Positions 9,310 to 19,082 of a stretch of DNA of 64,000 bases are shown here, piece by piece. The notes under the pieces were generated by a model. It was not told the DNA's origin and searched no databases. It worked only from the letters and a program-made list of their open reading frames with translations. The translations under genes were made by a program, and so were the position numbers. The DNA comes from Sinisalibacter aestuarii. GTDB taxonomy: Bacteria; Pseudomonadota; Alphaproteobacteria; Rhodobacterales; Rhodobacteraceae. Location of the stretch: NCBI RefSeq assembly GCF_027923545.1, contig NZ_BROH01000005.1, positions 181,794-245,793 of the forward strand, read 5' to 3'. Every line of letters starts with the position of its first letter. Positions within the stretch are counted from its first letter, which is position 1.

Positions 9310-10044
9310 CTACTGCGCGGCGGGGGGCTGTGGCTGCTCGTCGCCCTGCGGGGCGGGCGCGGCCAGCACGGGATGCGTCGCCGCATTCATCTCGGCCGTG
9401 GAATAGCAGAAGGTGAGGCCCGCGCCGGCATCGACCAGGCAGCCGGGATCGCCGGCCACCACCGCGCCGCCATCGAGGGTCTGCCAGGTTTGCGTTGTCG
9501 CCACTTCCGAGAGCCGGCCACTGGCCCAGTCGTATTCGGCCAGGCAGCTCTGGCCCGCGCCATCGGCCAGAACCACGCAATTCTCGCGCCGCACGCAGGC
9601 GCCATGGTCGATCACCGTATCCGCCTGGCTCAGCAGGCAATAGCCCCGCTGCCCGCCGCCGAAACCGGCATCGGCCAGCGCCGCCGGGGCGGGCATGGGC
9701 GCGGCGTCGACCGGCGCGCTGGCCGAGGCGGGGTGGATGCAGATCAGCTCGTTCTCGCCGGTGGTACGCCAGCACTCCGCCGCCTCGTTGGCCAGCTTCT
9801 CGGCGGCGAGGCCGTTCACGCTGTGACGCCCACCTTCGTCGCGGGTGGTAAGGCGAGAGCCATTCGCCACCGTCACCTCACGGATCGTCGCTGCGCCCTC
9901 TTCGGTCACGGCAACGCTGCAGGCGGCGAAGAAATCCCAGCCCGGATGGCCGGGATGGCGGTATTCGCACATGCGGTCCTCGGCATGGAGCAGGGCGGGC
10001 GCGAGGGCGAGAGACAGGGCAAGAACGGGTGCGAAACGGCGCAT
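9310..10044 (-). CDS. Secreted cysteine-rich protein of unknown function
   Basis: 244-aa protein with signal peptide MRRFAPVLALSLALAPALLHA. The mature chain has ten cysteines, an even number that suggests disulfides in the periplasm or outside the cell. They fall in short repeats of the type C-x(n)-VL/LI-C (ECWRTTGENELIC, GYCLL, GACVRRENC, QSCLAEYDW, PGCLVDAG, TFCYS). The C-terminus is proline/glutamine-rich and unstructured. The start at 10044 has GGAGG 7 nt upstream; a longer frame exists but lacks a ribosome site. No family recognised. Confidence 0.75.
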   Translation of the reverse strand: MRRFAPVLALSLALAPALLHAEDRMCEYRHPGHPGWDFFAACSVAVTEEGAATIREVTVANGSRLTTRDEGGRHSVNGLAAEKLANEAAECWRTTGENELICIHPASASAPVDAAPMPAPAALADAGFGGGQRGYCLLSQADTVIDHGACVRRENCVVLADGAGQSCLAEYDWASGRLSEVATTQTWQTLDGGAVVAGDPGCLVDAGAGLTFCYSTAEMNAATHPVLAAPAPQGDEQPQPPAAQ

Positions 10045-10093
10045 GGTAACCTCCGGGCGGACCGGGTTCATTTGAGCCGCGAGAGCAGGCATG

Positions 10094-10888
10094 TCAATCG
10101 GCGAGCAGGGCGTCGACCATCGGGCTCTCTGCGTATTTCAGCGGATCGAGCACGTCGAAATGATGGCGGCCCGGCGCGATATGCAGGCGCGCCTCGTCCC
10201 AGGCTTCGGTAAGCCAGATCGCCTGATCGAGAAAGGCCGGGCGCTCCTCGGCGCCGACCCAGACCAGCGTTGCAATCTCATGGCGGGGCGTGCCGAGCAC
10301 CGGGCTTTCGGCCTGGGCCTCGGCGGCATCGAGCCGCAGATCGGCGTTCATCCTGGTATGCGTGAGCGGGCGCAGATCTGCCAAAGGCGAGATCGCCACG
10401 ATCCGGCGCAGCCGCCGCGCCGCAACCTCGGGCAGAAGCGCATCACTGCAATTCATCCGCGCGACCAGATGGCCGCCCGCCGAATGCCCGGCCAGCACCA
10501 CCGGCCCCTCCACCTCGCGCGCGGCGCGGGCCACCGCGCGGGCCACGGCGCGGGTGATGTCGCGGAGGCGGGCCTTGGGGGCGAGAGGGTAGGATGGCAT
10601 CGCCACCGCCCAGCCCCGCGCCACCGGACCGGCGGCGAAGCCTGACCAGTCTTCGCGCCCGAATGCCAGCCAATAGCCGCCGTGAACGAAGACGACGAGG
10701 CCCCGCGGATCGCCATCGGGCAGGAACAGATCGAATGCCTCGCGCGGCGTGTCGCCGTAGCTCAGACCGAGGCGCGTATGATCCTTGCGCGCGGCGCGAA
10801 ATTCTTCCGCTTCGCGGGCCCAGCGCGGCGGATAGGCCGTGGCATTCGGGATGAAATCCGCGTTAGCATAGGCCAGATCGTAATCCAT
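10094..10888 (-). CDS. Alpha/beta hydrolase, arylformamidase/esterase-like
   Basis: 264-aa alpha/beta hydrolase. The oxyanion-hole motif HGGYW and nucleophile elbow GHSAGGH are plain, and the C-terminal HHFDVLDPL holds the probable catalytic His. The HGGYW form and length match the BNA7-type kynurenine formamidase/carboxylesterase group. Kynurenine formamidase is a fair guess, but no tryptophan-catabolic genes are adjacent. The start at 10888 has AGGAG upstream; the frame stays open far beyond it antisense to gabD, which is a GC artefact. Divergent from gabD (48 bp apart). Confidence 0.85.
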   Translation of the reverse strand: MDYDLAYANADFIPNATAYPPRWAREAEEFRAARKDHTRLGLSYGDTPREAFDLFLPDGDPRGLVVFVHGGYWLAFGREDWSGFAAGPVARGWAVAMPSYPLAPKARLRDITRAVARAVARAAREVEGPVVLAGHSAGGHLVARMNCSDALLPEVAARRLRRIVAISPLADLRPLTHTRMNADLRLDAAEAQAESPVLGTPRHEIATLVWVGAEERPAFLDQAIWLTEAWDEARLHIAPGRHHFDVLDPLKYAESPMVDALLAD

Positions 10889-10936
10889 GGGCGGGCTCCT
10901 TCCGGGGCGCTGCCCCAATCCCAATCGGAGACCAAA

Positions 10937-12415
10937 ATGCCGCGCGACGCAACCGATCTCGCCTCTCTTCTGAAAGACCCTTCGCTCCTCGCCAGCAAAG
11001 CCTATGTGGCCGGTGACTGGATCGACGCCGATAACGGCAAGACCTTCGCCGTGACCAACCCGGCGCGCGGCGATGTGCTGGCCGAGATCGCCGATCTGGG
11101 CCGGGCCGAGACCGCCCGCGCCATCGCCGCTGCCGATGCGGCGATGAAGGGCTGGCAGAAGCGCACCGCCAAGGAGCGCGCCAATATCCTGCGCGCCTGG
11201 TTCAACCTGATGATGGACAACCAGCAGGATCTGGCGCTGATCCTCACCGCCGAAATGGGCAAGCCGATCAACGAGGCGATGGGCGAGATCGCCTATGGCG
11301 CCAGTTTCATCGAGTGGTTCGCCGAAGAGGGCAAGCGGATCTATGGCGAGACGATCCCGCCGCACCTGCCCAATATGCGCCTTCAGGTGATCAGACAGCC
11401 AGTGGGCGTGGTCGCCTCGATCACGCCGTGGAACTTTCCCAATGCGATGATCACCCGCAAGGTCGGCCCGGCGCTGGCGGCGGGCTGCGGCGTGGTCGCC
11501 AAACCTGCGGGCGAAACGCCGCTCTCGGCGCTGGCGCTGGCGGTGCTGGCCGAGCGCGCCGGGCTGCCCAAGGGCCTGTTCAACGTGGTCACCTCGTCGA
11601 AGAGCGCCGATATCGGGCTGGAGTTTTCCGAAAACCATGCCGTGCGCAAGATCACCTTCACCGGCTCCACCTTCGTCGGCCGCATCCTGCTGCGCCAGGC
11701 CGCCGATCAGGTGAAGAAATGTTCGATGGAGCTGGGTGGCAATGCGCCCTTCATCGTCTTCGACGACGCCGATCTGGATGCCGCCGTGGAAGGCGCGCTC
11801 GCCTCGAAATTCCGCAATAACGGCCAGACCTGCGTTTGCGCCAACCGGATCTACGTGCAGGACGGCGTTTATGACGCCTTCGCCGAGAAGCTCGCGCAGG
11901 CGGTGGACAACCTCGAAGTGGGCGACGGGCTGGACGAAGGCGTGGCGCTCGGCCCGCTTGTCAGCGAGGCGGCAGTGAAGAAGGTGGAAGAGCACATCGC
12001 CGATGCGCTCGCCAAGGGGGGGCAGGTGCTCACCGGCGGCGCGGCGCATGAAAAGGGCGGGCTGTTCTTCAAGCCGACCGTCGTGACCGGCGCGACCCGC
12101 GAAATGGAAGTCGCCGAGGAAGAAACCTTCGGCCCCCTCGCGCCTTTGTTCAGGTTCAGCGACGAGGACGACGTGATCGCCCAGGCCAACGATACGATCT
12201 TCGGCCTTGCGAGCTATTTCTATGCGACCAATCTCAGCCGGGTCTACAAAGTGGCCGAGGCGCTGGAATACGGCATCGTCGGGGTCAATACCGGGATCAT
12301 CTCGACCGAGGTGGCGCCCTTCGGCGGCGTGAAGCAATCGGGGCTGGGCCGCGAAGGCTCGCGCCACGGGATCGAGGATTTTCTGGAGATGAAATATATC
12401 TGCATGGCGATCTGA
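10937..12415 (+). CDS. gabD: Succinate-semialdehyde dehydrogenase (NADP-type)
   Basis: 492-aa aldehyde dehydrogenase closely resembling GabD, which oxidises succinate semialdehyde to succinate in the GABA shunt. The general base is Glu265 (MELGGNAPF) and the nucleophile Cys299 in FRNNGQTCVCANRIYV, whose second cysteine two residues on is the GabD-typical redox pair. TPWNFPNAMITRK and the C-terminal GVKQSGLGREGS block also fit. The start ATG (10937) follows CGGAG with good spacing. No GABA transaminase is adjacent, so the exact aldehyde could be another semialdehyde. Confidence 0.88.
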   Translation: MPRDATDLASLLKDPSLLASKAYVAGDWIDADNGKTFAVTNPARGDVLAEIADLGRAETARAIAAADAAMKGWQKRTAKERANILRAWFNLMMDNQQDLALILTAEMGKPINEAMGEIAYGASFIEWFAEEGKRIYGETIPPHLPNMRLQVIRQPVGVVASITPWNFPNAMITRKVGPALAAGCGVVAKPAGETPLSALALAVLAERAGLPKGLFNVVTSSKSADIGLEFSENHAVRKITFTGSTFVGRILLRQAADQVKKCSMELGGNAPFIVFDDADLDAAVEGALASKFRNNGQTCVCANRIYVQDGVYDAFAEKLAQAVDNLEVGDGLDEGVALGPLVSEAAVKKVEEHIADALAKGGQVLTGGAAHEKGGLFFKPTVVTGATREMEVAEEETFGPLAPLFRFSDEDDVIAQANDTIFGLASYFYATNLSRVYKVAEALEYGIVGVNTGIISTEVAPFGGVKQSGLGREGSRHGIEDFLEMKYICMAI

Positions 12416-12422
12416 CCGGGTT

Positions 12423-12498
12423 CGGATTGCTGCGCAATCCGACCGATGCGGGGGGCTCTGCCCCCCTGCACCCCCCGGGATATTTGCAGCAAGATGAA
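12423..12498 (+). repeat. Dispersed intergenic element, copy B (with extra hairpin)
   Basis: Composite of a CGGATTGC/GCAATCCG hairpin (12423-12441), a GGGGGGC/GCCCCCC hairpin (12450-12466, probably the gabD terminator) and the conserved block CCCCGGGATATTTG plus CAGCAAGATGAAGA (12474-12500). The ATG in the block opens only a 7-codon frame. The hairpin pair resembles the one beside copy E near 54950-55050. Confidence 0.72.
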
Positions 12499-12575
12499 GA
12501 GGGGCACGCCGTGTTGAATTGACAGCCGGCCTGCCCCGGCCTACCTCTGGCACGCCGTCCGGCACCGGGCGGCAC

Positions 12576-12698
12576 ATTCTCAGGGCGGGGCGCAATTCCC
12601 CACCGGCGGTGACAGCCCGCGAGCGCCTTCCCCCGGGAAGGGACAGCAGACCCGGCGGAATTCCGGGGCCGACGGTAACAGTCCGGATGGAAGAGAAT
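12576..12698 (+). ncRNA. FMN riboswitch (RFN element)
   Basis: Near-textbook RFN aptamer. The closing stem is ATTCTC (12576-12581) with GAGAAT (12693-12698). The core blocks are AGGGCGGGGC, CCCCACCGGCGGT, AGCCCGCGAGCG, CAGCAGACCCGG, TTCCGGGGCCGACGG and AACAGTCCGGATGG. It lies 88 bp upstream of the RibN-type permease. Between them a CTGTCCT/AGGACAG pair (12735-12741 with 12772-12778) overlaps the ribosome site, so control of translation initiation is plausible. FMN should lower expression of the downstream transporter. Confidence 0.96.
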
Positions 12699-12785
12699 GG
12701 GAGCAGGTGCGCGGGCCTCCGGGCCCCGTGCGTGCTGTCCTGTCTGCCTTGAGTCACGTGCGTCAGGAGAAAGGACAGATGCGCC

Positions 12786-13685
12786 ATGACTCGACCCAAT
12801 CAAGACCTCACCCGCGCCGCGATGCTGATGATCGCCGCCGGGGCCGCCTTCGCCCTCATCAATATCGCGTTGCAGGGCGCCACGATGATCGCCGGGGCCG
12901 CCTCGCCCAGCGTGACCTTCTGGCAATATCTCATCGCCGCCGCGATCTACCTGCCGTGGATATGGCGCAACCGCACAGCCCTTTTCAGCACCGCCCATCC
13001 CGGCGCGCATATCCTGCGCGTGGCGCTCGGCGCGGTGGGGGTGCAGCTCTGGGTAGCGGGGCTGGCCCATGTGCCGATCTGGCAGGCCATCGCGCTCATC
13101 CTGCTCTCGCCCTTCTTCGTCACCATCGGTGCGGCGCTCGCGCTGGGCGAGAAGGTTACACCCACCCGTTGGGGCGCGGTGCTGGTGGGGATCGTCGGCG
13201 GCGCGGTGATCCTTGAGCCCTGGTCGGACCGGTTCCAGCTCTGGGCCCTGCTGCCGGTGGCGGCGGCCGCCTTCTGGGCCGCATCTTCGGTGGTGACCAA
13301 GCGGCTCACCGATGACGATGCGCCGGAAACGGTGACGATCTACCTGCTCCTGCTGCTGACGCCGATCAATCTCGGGCTGGCCTTCGGGGTCGGGCCGGGG
13401 CTGGCCCTGCCCGCCGCAGCAATATGGATGGTGGCCGCGGCGGGCCTGCTGACGGCACTCGCCCAGCACGCGCTGGTGCGGGCCTATTCGCTGGCCGATG
13501 CCGCCTTCCTGCAACCGTTCGATCACCTCAAGCTGCCGCTCAATGTGGGCCTCGGGGCGCTGATCTTTGGCTTCGCCCCCACCGGCTCGATGTGGCTGGG
13601 CACGGCGATCATCCTCGCGGCGACCTTCTTTCTGTTCCACCGGGAGGCCCGGCCCCTGCGCCGCACCGCGCTGCGCGGCGCCTGA
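12786..13685 (+). CDS. ribN: EamA/DMT permease under FMN riboswitch, probable riboflavin importer RibN
   Basis: 299-aa inner-membrane protein with about ten membrane segments arranged as two EamA repeats (segments from about residue 15 and residue 150). The upstream FMN riboswitch links it to flavin supply. RibN, an EamA-type riboflavin importer, is known from rhizobia, Ochrobactrum and Vibrio and is often riboswitch-controlled, so the assignment rests on family plus regulation. The start follows AGGAGAAAGG at slightly long spacing; an ATG at 12779 is out of frame. A hairpin follows the stop. Confidence 0.87.
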   Translation: MTRPNQDLTRAAMLMIAAGAAFALINIALQGATMIAGAASPSVTFWQYLIAAAIYLPWIWRNRTALFSTAHPGAHILRVALGAVGVQLWVAGLAHVPIWQAIALILLSPFFVTIGAALALGEKVTPTRWGAVLVGIVGGAVILEPWSDRFQLWALLPVAAAAFWAASSVVTKRLTDDDAPETVTIYLLLLLTPINLGLAFGVGPGLALPAAAIWMVAAAGLLTALAQHALVRAYSLADAAFLQPFDHLKLPLNVGLGALIFGFAPTGSMWLGTAIILAATFFLFHREARPLRRTALRGA

Positions 13686-13711
13686 CCATCGGCACAGCCG
13701 GCCGGAAAAGG

Positions 13712-13733
13712 GGGAGAGGGTCACGCCTCTCCC
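13712..13733 (+). terminator. Hairpin after ribN
   Basis: GGGAGAGG (13712-13719) pairs perfectly with CCTCTCCC (13726-13733) across a 6-nt loop, 27 bp after the ribN stop. It is followed by a weak T-containing stretch (TGACTTATTTGG). Probable intrinsic terminator. Confidence 0.6.
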
Positions 13734-13746
13734 TGACTTATTTGGT

Positions 13747-13764
13747 TATGCGAATTTTTGCATA
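13747..13764. promoter_or_regulatory. Inverted repeat in AT-rich leader of the HPP gene
   Basis: TATGC-N8-GCATA lies in a conspicuously AT-rich 60-bp stretch upstream of the HPP gene, which itself lacks a good ribosome site. It could be a regulator site within the promoter. The sequence alone does not identify the factor. Confidence 0.3.
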
Positions 13765-13796
13765 GAAAAGCGGCAAAGACATGATATGCACAACAA

Positions 13797-14318
13797 ATGA
13801 GCACCGCGCAGCGCCATCATCATTCCGCCCGGCCGTCGATCCAGACGGCAGCGCTGAGCCTTGTCGGGGGCTTTCTCGGCATCGCCGCGATCGGGCTGAT
13901 CGACCAGTTCGTGCTGCAGGATAACGACCTGACCTTCGTCATCGGTGCCTTCGGCGCGACGGCGGTGCTCGTCTTCGGCGCACCCGGCAGCCCCTTCGCC
14001 CAGCCATGGAACGTGATCGTCGGCCATGTCACCTCGGCACTGATCGGCGTGGCGGTGTTTCAGCTTTTCGGCGCTGGCTGGTTCGCGGCGGCACTGGCCG
14101 TATCGCTCGCCATCGCCGCGATGCAGATGAGCCGCAGCCTGCACCCGCCGGGCGGGGCTTCGGCGCTGATCGCCGTGGCCGGCTCGTCCGGCGTGCATGA
14201 TCTGGGCTTTCTCTACCCGCTCTTTCCGGTGGGCGCGGGCGCGCTGGTGCTGATCGGGGTGGCGCTTGTCGTCAACAATCTCAGCGCGCACCGGCCCTGG
14301 CCGATCTTCTGGTACTAG
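13797..14318 (+). CDS. HPP family integral membrane protein
   Basis: 173-aa membrane protein with four hydrophobic segments. It carries the family-defining SLHPPGGASAL motif near residue 118 and the conserved APGSPFAQPWN loop near residue 63. HPP proteins are associated with nitrite transport in plants and cyanobacteria; the bacterial role is not settled. The ATG is preceded by AT-rich sequence without an obvious Shine-Dalgarno. No nitrogen genes adjoin it. Confidence 0.88.
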   Translation: MSTAQRHHHSARPSIQTAALSLVGGFLGIAAIGLIDQFVLQDNDLTFVIGAFGATAVLVFGAPGSPFAQPWNVIVGHVTSALIGVAVFQLFGAGWFAAALAVSLAIAAMQMSRSLHPPGGASALIAVAGSSGVHDLGFLYPLFPVGAGALVLIGVALVVNNLSAHRPWPIFWY

Positions 14319-14385
14319 CCGCCACCCGTATGACAAAGGCGCGCGAACCAATGCCCGCGCGCCCCGTCTCGTCATGCCGGAGAGA

Positions 14386-14841
14386 TCAGGCCTCGATGGC
14401 CTTCGCCTCGATGTCGTTCGCCGAGGCGATCTCGATCCGGCGCGGCTTCAGCGCCTCGGGCACTTCGCGCACCAGGTCGATATGCAGAAGGCCGTTTTCA
14501 TGCACGGCGCCGGTCACGCGCACATGTTCGGCCAGCGCGAAGCGGCGCTCGAAGGCGCGGGTGGCGATGCCGCGGTGCAGATAGCTGCGCTCTTTGCCGT
14601 CCGGCGCCTTGCGGGCCGTGATCAGAAGCGCGTTTTCCTTCACCTCGACGTTCAGTTCTTCATCGGTGAAGCCCGCGACGGCCACGGTGATGCGCCAGGC
14701 GTCATCGCCGGTTTTCTCGATATTGTAGGGCGGGTAGGTTTCGCGGCTCACGTCTTTTTCAAACACCCGGTCCATCATTTCGGCAAGCTGGTCGAAGCCG
14801 ACGGTGGCGCGGTAGAGCGGCGACAGGTCAAAGTTGCGCAT
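14386..14841 (-). CDS. Small heat shock protein, Hsp20/IbpA family
   Basis: 151-aa alpha-crystallin-type chaperone that holds unfolding proteins for refolding. The N-terminus (MRNFDLSPLYRATVGFDQL) is IbpA-like, the alpha-crystallin domain spans about residues 37-128, and the GLLHIDL beta-9 motif and PRRIEI tail carry the usual inter-subunit contacts. The start follows GGAGGA 6 nt upstream. The leader can form a short hairpin over that site, as in alphaproteobacterial thermometers (see the next feature). Confidence 0.93.
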   Translation of the reverse strand: MRNFDLSPLYRATVGFDQLAEMMDRVFEKDVSRETYPPYNIEKTGDDAWRITVAVAGFTDEELNVEVKENALLITARKAPDGKERSYLHRGIATRAFERRFALAEHVRVTGAVHENGLLHIDLVREVPEALKPRRIEIASANDIEAKAIEA

Positions 14842-14861
14842 GGGAATCCTCCATTGAGCGA
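14842..14861 (-). promoter_or_regulatory. Candidate ROSE-like RNA thermometer masking the hsp20 ribosome site
   Basis: On the minus strand, TCGCT (14861-14857) can pair with AGGA of the Shine-Dalgarno (14850-14847) with one bulged G, closing a 6-nt loop. A UYGCU segment opposite the ribosome site with a bulged G is the hallmark of ROSE thermometers, which control small heat shock genes in rhizobia and relatives. The helix visible here is only four pairs; upstream ROSE hairpins were not verified. Confidence 0.4.
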
Positions 14862-14973
14862 TACCAAAGGTTTGCCCTCCTCATCGGACGGGCGGTGAAC
14901 GGACCCGGCATCCGGCGTCCATGCTATCGAATTAGGAAGGAATTCGGCCCGTTCAAGCCCCGCGCCCGGTGGC

Positions 14974-15777
14974 TCAGGGCCGCACGAAGCGTGCGCCGGT
15001 GCCGCCCCTGTCGCCACCCACGATGATCCGCCGCGCGGTGAAGCCCTGTTGCGGAAACACCCCCTCGCCGGTGGCGAAGGCACGCTTGAGTTCGGCCACG
15101 CGGGCCGGAAGCTCCATGCCGAAGGCCGTCACCCGCCGCCCGTCGCGCCCGCCCGACGACACGAGCGACACGATCCGCGGGCGCCCGCCGGTCACATCGA
15201 AGATCGGCGCGCCGGAAGAGCCGAAGGTAACGTCGCAATCGAAAGCCAGAAGCTCCTGCGCCCGGCCGACCACGGTGCATTCCGCCTGCCGCGAAGGTGC
15301 GTCTTCCCGCCCCCGCGCATAGGAGACCACCGCCACCGGCGCACCGGCACGGGGCAAATCGCGCAGGCCGTAGGGCGCAGCCACGGCCGCCGGGATCGGC
15401 TCGGCCAATTGCACCAGCCCCACGTCATGCTGGATGGTCTCGGCGGTGATCCGCCCTGGCAAATAGGCCGGGTGCAGCACCGCGCGCGCCGCTTTGGCTT
15501 CGGCAATGGCCACCCCATCGGCAAGCCCGGCCCGGAACCGCAAACCCTCTACCGAGCCCTGCGCCTGCGCATCCGCCAGGCAATGCGCCGCCGTCAGCAC
15601 CAGATCGGGCGCCAGCAGCACGCCGGTGCAGAAGCCCGCGCCGCCAAGGTCGAGCCGCCCGACGGCTTCCCAGCCGAGCAGATCGCCACGCAGGGTGAGC
15701 CGGGTCAGCCCGGCATTGTCGGCATGGGCCGGCGTGGCAAGGGCAGCAGCGAGGGCCAGGGCAAGCACACGGATCAT
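14974..15777 (-). CDS. Secreted trypsin-like serine protease (copy 1)
   Basis: 267-aa S1-family protease with a signal peptide (MIRVLALALAAALATPAHA). The catalytic triad is complete: His65 (LTAAHC), Asp118 (QHDVGLVQL), Ser188 (GSSGAPIFD). The first disulfide is Cys50-Cys66 and the second probably Cys167-Cys181. The start ATG overlaps the stop of the next protease gene (ATGA), so the two are co-translated. Both are exactly 267 aa and share a C-terminal extension ending in G.ARFVRP/AKFIRP, so they arose by tandem duplication. It probably acts in the periplasm or is exported. Confidence 0.88.
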   Translation of the reverse strand: MIRVLALALAAALATPAHADNAGLTRLTLRGDLLGWEAVGRLDLGGAGFCTGVLLAPDLVLTAAHCLADAQAQGSVEGLRFRAGLADGVAIAEAKAARAVLHPAYLPGRITAETIQHDVGLVQLAEPIPAAVAAPYGLRDLPRAGAPVAVVSYARGREDAPSRQAECTVVGRAQELLAFDCDVTFGSSGAPIFDVTGGRPRIVSLVSSGGRDGRRVTAFGMELPARVAELKRAFATGEGVFPQQGFTARRIIVGGDRGGTGARFVRP

Positions 15778-16577
15778 GGCCGGATGAACTTCGCCCCGGT
15801 CGACGACACCGCCTCGTCGCGCCCCATCACGGTGACGGCAGGCCGCGCACGGCTGAACACGCCATCGCTCTCGGCCAGGATCGCGCGCAGATCGGCCAGC
15901 GGGTCTTCCAGGCTGGTACCGAGCGACACCTGGGCCCCGCCCGACATCGCCTTGGCCGACACCACCGAAACGATCCGCGGCGTGTCGCCCGACATATCGA
16001 AGATCGGCGCACCGGACGCGCCGAAATCCACGTTGCAATCCAGCACCAGCGTGCCACCGGCCCTGCCGAGAACGAGGCAGCGGTTCTGGATCGAGGGATG
16101 TTCGGCCCGGTCATGGGCGTAGGAGACCACGCCGACATCGCGGGTGAGCGCGGGCAGGTTGCCAGTGGCGAACGGGGTGATGCCCGAGTTGCGCACCGGG
16201 CGGTCCAGCTCGACCAGCGCCACATCCATCGAGCGGTCCTGGCCGTCTTCGCTGTAGGACGGATGAGACACAGCCCGGCGCGCGCCGCGATAGGCCGCCG
16301 CGCGCCCGTCGATCCAGCCGGCGAGAAACTCGATCTCGGAGGCGTCGTAGGGTTTGCCGGTGTCGCGATCATAGAGGCAATGGGCGGCGGTCAGCACGAG
16401 GCTCTCGCTGATCAGCGCGCCGGTGCAGAAGCTGCGCCCGCCGATATTGAGCCGGCCGACGCCCTCCCAGCCACGGCCATCGTCGCTGGTGACCATCGCT
16501 TCCAGCCCGGAGCCGCCGGCCAGGGCCGGACCTGCGCCGAAGAGAAGAAATGCCGCCAGTGCGAATATCCGTTTCAT
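15774..16577 (-). CDS. Secreted trypsin-like serine protease (copy 2)
   Basis: Upstream paralogue of the preceding protease, 267 aa, with signal peptide MKRIFALAAFLLFGAGPALA. Triad His66 (LTAAHC), Asp118 (SMDVALVEL), Ser188 (GASGAPIFD); cysteines match those of copy 1. The start at 16577 was chosen because it gives a proper signal peptide; the frame continues upstream without a better site. Substrate pockets differ in the TIQHD/DRSMD and SSGGRDGRR/SAKAMSGGA loops, suggesting diverged specificity. Confidence 0.87.
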   Translation of the reverse strand: MKRIFALAAFLLFGAGPALAGGSGLEAMVTSDDGRGWEGVGRLNIGGRSFCTGALISESLVLTAAHCLYDRDTGKPYDASEIEFLAGWIDGRAAAYRGARRAVSHPSYSEDGQDRSMDVALVELDRPVRNSGITPFATGNLPALTRDVGVVSYAHDRAEHPSIQNRCLVLGRAGGTLVLDCNVDFGASGAPIFDMSGDTPRIVSVVSAKAMSGGAQVSLGTSLEDPLADLRAILAESDGVFSRARPAVTVMGRDEAVSSTGAKFIRP

Positions 16578-16660
16578 GTCCGTTCCCGCAAAATGCCCTT
16601 CGCAGCTAGCAAGCCGATAGGGCGAGAATATGGCGCGGACCGGGTATTCCCCGGACCGGA

Positions 16661-17941
<1,281 letters not shown>

Positions 17942-17942
17942 C

Positions 17943-19082
17943 TCACACCCCCATAAGGCCGGGGTTGAGAATGCCCCGTGGATCGAATTTCTGCTTGATC
18001 CCGCGCGAAATCGCGGCGAGCGGCGCGGGCTGAGGTTGGAAAACGTCAATCCGGGCACGGTGTTCGGGCGTGGCACGCACCAGCGTCGCATGGCCGCCGA
18101 GCGGGGCGAGCGCGCGGCGCAGCACCCCGGCGCCGGCATCCTCGGCGGGGCCGGACAGCTCCAGCCAGGCCAGCCCGCCGCCCCAATCGTAGATCCCGCG
18201 ATGGTTGAGCCCGGCAGCCGCAAGGGTTTGCGACAGCAAAGGCGCGTCGGAGGGCTTCAGCGAAACCCGCCAGACCGGCGCGTTGCCCCCGGCGAAAGGC
18301 CGCACATCGCGCATCTCCGCCCAGAGCGCGGCGCTCGCCTCGCCCCGGACGATCTCCCATCCCGCCAGCGCGCCGCCGGCCAGCGCCGCCGCGCGATAGG
18401 CCACCATCCCCTCCAGCCCCTCGACGCGCACCAGCGTCTGGCCGCCGTCGAAATCCACATGCGCCGCGCCGGTCACGTCATAGGGCGAGCCGAGCGCACG
18501 CGCCAGCGCCGCCACGCCCTCGGCGAGCGACAGGCCGCGCCCCACCAGCGTGGCCTCGGTCTCCGGCACTGCCTGCACCTTGAAGCTCACCTCGCTCAGC
18601 ACGCCGAGCGTGCCCCAGCTTCCGGCCATCAGCTTGACGAGATCGTAACCGGTGACGTTCTTCATCACCCGCCCCCCGTTCCTGATGACCCGCCCCGCGC
18701 CGTCGACGAAGCGCGCGCCGAGCGTGAAATCGCGCGCGGCTCCCGCCTGAATGCGCCGCGGCCCCGACACGTTGGCCGCCACCACACCGCCGATCGTGGG
18801 CGTGCCGCTTGTGCCGAGCATCGGGCGGTGGTCCATCGGCTCGAAGGCCAGCCGCTGCCCCTCGCCCGCCAGCAGCGCCTCGACCTCGGCCAGCGGCGTG
18901 CCGGCGCGCACCACCAGCGTGAGCGCGCCCGGCTCGTAAAGCTCGATACCGGACAGGCCCACCTCCAGCACCTCCCCCGCCACCGGGGCGCCGATATCGC
19001 GCGTGCCGCCGCCGCGCACCCTGACCGGCCCGCTCGCCGCCGCCAGAGCCTCGGACAGCTCCTGTTCGGATATCACTTTCAT
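17943..19082 (-). CDS. glcE: Glycolate oxidase FAD-binding subunit GlcE
   Basis: 379-aa second flavin subunit with one FAD_binding_4 domain (RVRGGGT, PMLGTSGTPTIGGVVAANVSGPRRI, VMKNVTGYDL). GlcE is shorter than GlcD and lacks the full substrate half, as here. Its start codon lies inside dispersed element copy C: the conserved GCAAGATGAAAG of the element supplies the ATG, with GGGG a few bases before it. It overlaps no neighbour, but glcF starts one base after its stop. Confidence 0.94.
   Translation of the reverse strand: MKVISEQELSEALAAASGPVRVRGGGTRDIGAPVAGEVLEVGLSGIELYEPGALTLVVRAGTPLAEVEALLAGEGQRLAFEPMDHRPMLGTSGTPTIGGVVAANVSGPRRIQAGAARDFTLGARFVDGAGRVIRNGGRVMKNVTGYDLVKLMAGSWGTLGVLSEVSFKVQAVPETEATLVGRGLSLAEGVAALARALGSPYDVTGAAHVDFDGGQTLVRVEGLEGMVAYRAAALAGGALAGWEIVRGEASAALWAEMRDVRPFAGGNAPVWRVSLKPSDAPLLSQTLAAAGLNHRGIYDWGGGLAWLELSGPAEDAGAGVLRRALAPLGGHATLVRATPEHRARIDVFQPQPAPLAAISRGIKQKFDPRGILNPGLMGV

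Noticed and set aside
10889..12799. Minus-strand extension of the alpha/beta hydrolase frame through gabD
   Set aside because: No stop codon occurs because of GC bias, but the protein-like part begins at 10888 with a ribosome site; the rest mirrors gabD and the riboswitch.
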